This document shows positions 5,076 to 5,600 of a stretch of DNA of 5,600 bases, piece by piece. Origin of the DNA: Rhodospirillales bacterium (GTDB lineage Bacteria > Pseudomonadota > Alphaproteobacteria > Rhodospirillales > Defluviicoccaceae). How positions within the stretch are numbered: the first letter of the stretch is position 1; every line of letters begins with the position of its first letter. The stretch is taken from contig JAUXFS010000156.1 of assembly GCA_030622775.1 (NCBI GenBank), forward strand, positions 1-5,600, written 5' to 3'. The position numbers and the translations under genes were made by a program. The notes below the pieces were generated by a model. That model searched no databases. It was not told where the DNA came from and saw nothing but the letters and a program-made list of their open reading frames with translations.

Positions 5076-5363
5076 TTGCTCGTTGAATCGACGCCTGGCA
5101 CGGCAGACGATAACTGGACTTATACCAAGCCGCGGCGCGGGCGGATACCAGGTGAAGCGAATGCCGGCCCCGGTTTCGCCCCAAAGCCCGACAACCAATC
5201 CGGCGGCGGTAGCCAGCCCGGCGTTGGCCGCGTGCGGAATTATCTGCGTGCGCTCCTCCGCCCGTGCGGCGTTGCGACGGAGTTGGTCCTCGCCCTCGGC
5301 CCGCCCGGGGACGAGAGCCTGGACCGGGTCGTCCAGGACGACATCGACGATATTCTGAACTAG
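5076..5363 (+). CDS. Hypothetical protein (95 aa), start uncertain, possibly truncated
   Basis: No family recognised. Codon use from about 5135 onward is strongly G/C at third positions, as in the firm genes, which marks this frame as coding rather than its neighbours. The first half is rich in Gly, Pro, Asn and Gln (GPGFAPKPDNQSGGGSQPG) and probably disordered. The second half looks folded or helical (NYLRALLRPCGVATELVLAL) and ends in an acidic tail, DRVVQDDIDDILN. There is no ATG in frame. TTG at 5076 is the first usual start after an in-frame TGA, with no Shine-Dalgarno, and GTG at 5232 is a second option giving 44 residues. The missing start may mean a remnant of a longer gene, an upstream frameshift, or a rare start. 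It could be secreted or surface-linked given its composition, but no signal peptide is visible. Confidence 0.5.
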   Translation: MLVESTPGTADDNWTYTKPRRGRIPGEANAGPGFAPKPDNQSGGGSQPGVGRVRNYLRALLRPCGVATELVLALGPPGDESLDRVVQDDIDDILN

Positions 5364-5546
5364 GAAAACGCCTCACCCAATTGGGGCCGATGGCGGCAAA
5401 CCGGGTTTTCTGGTATGCTGTCCGGTGCGTCGTTGGGGAACGAAGCCGCCGTCCGGTCCCGAGGTTCAAGCATATCGTGACCGCCGAGGTGACGGCACTT
5501 CCCCGCCGCGTGCGACACAACGATAAACAAGCGGAATCGCGCCTCG
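5364..5546. promoter_or_regulatory. Intergenic region with candidate promoter
   Basis: This stretch separates the 95-codon frame from the gene at the right edge. CCCAATTGGG at 5376-5385 is a perfect 10-base palindrome. TGGTATGCT at 5411-5419 fits an extended -10, though the hexamer 17 bases upstream (TGGCGG) is a poor -35. If used, the leader to the right-hand gene would be about 120 bases. Open frames here are Arg-rich and not gene-like. Confidence 0.3.
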
Positions 5547-5600
5547 TTGGCGCTCGCGCCCGAGGGGCGACCTTTCAAAGTCGGAGGCCAAGCGGTCTTA
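5547..5600 (+). CDS. DUF1385 (YqhQ-like) protein, N-terminal fragment
   Basis: Only 18 codons from the chosen TTG fall in the window; the rest runs past the right edge. The residues end with RPFKVGGQAVL. DUF1385/YqhQ proteins characteristically open with (K/N)(V/I)GGQAV(L/I)EGVMMR, so the next residues would be expected to read EGVM. These are membrane proteins of unknown function. The start is uncertain: TTG 5547 is the only common start codon in the frame after a TGA at about 5490, and its Shine-Dalgarno is weak (GCGGAA at 5531-5536). The assignment rests on a single short motif. Confidence 0.5.
   Translation, partial: MALAPEGRPFKVGGQAVL

Noticed and set aside
5096..5112. Possible sigma-54 promoter (TGGCACG at 5096-5102)
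   Set aside because: The second half at the required spacing does not carry the TTGC core, so only half the consensus is present.
5017..5520. Minus-strand 167-codon frame
   Set aside because: Arg-rich shadow opposite the 95-codon plus frame; no motif.
5360..5578. Minus-strand 72-codon frame at the right edge
   Set aside because: It is reasonably protein-like but starts at TTG without a ribosome binding site, and it overlaps the DUF1385-like start on the other strand.
5390..5600. Open plus-strand frame from ATG 5390 to the right edge
   Set aside because: Arg-rich and without domain features; the overlapping frame ending in KVGGQAVL is a better candidate for the real gene.

Overview
The window is GC-rich. 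Its genes have strong G/C third-position bias and purine-rich ribosome binding sites, and the protein families fit a Gram-negative bacterium. A pseudomonadote, perhaps an alphaproteobacterium of the Rhodospirillales kind, is my best guess. That is inference from composition and gene style; no 16S or other marker gene is present. I see no tRNA, rRNA, CRISPR array, transposase or phage gene.

Left part, 1-4247: a compact gene set that looks like a carbohydrate or small-molecule modification locus. At the left edge, on the minus strand, is the start of a NodU/CmcH/TobZ-type carbamoyltransferase. It is cut by the window edge and was found by reading the frame directly. A 164-base divergent promoter region follows. 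On the plus strand are two tandem paralogues of a glycosyltransferase-B-like family (432 and 418 aa). They overlap by an ATGA stop/start. Next come a sugar-1-phosphate nucleotidyltransferase (312 aa) and a small helical or coiled-coil protein (56 aa). Short gaps of 43 and 50 bases with good ribosome binding sites suggest one operon. The simplest reading is that the nucleotidyltransferase makes an NDP-sugar, the paralogous pair transfers or recognises it, and the carbamoyltransferase decorates the product. The final product cannot be told from the sequence.

Middle part, 4248-5075: a gene-poor stretch with a lot of structure. It holds a hairpin after the operon, a possible 42-aa minus-strand ORF behind a polypurine (G4-capable) tract, and a striking 125-base inverted-repeat element. 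The G-U pairs of that element indicate an RNA read from the plus strand. A near-perfect Shine-Dalgarno sequence follows it, in front of a possible 19-codon peptide that would need an ATT start. A 27-aa single-span membrane peptide on the minus strand and a 14-base perfect palindrome lie further right.

Right part, 5076-5600: a 95-codon hypothetical ORF without an ATG start, an intergenic gap, and the first codons of what I read as a DUF1385/YqhQ-type membrane protein that runs out of the window.

The strongest calls are the carbamoyltransferase, the paralogue pair, the nucleotidyltransferase and the 56-aa gene. Everything to the right of 4250 is less certain and is marked so.
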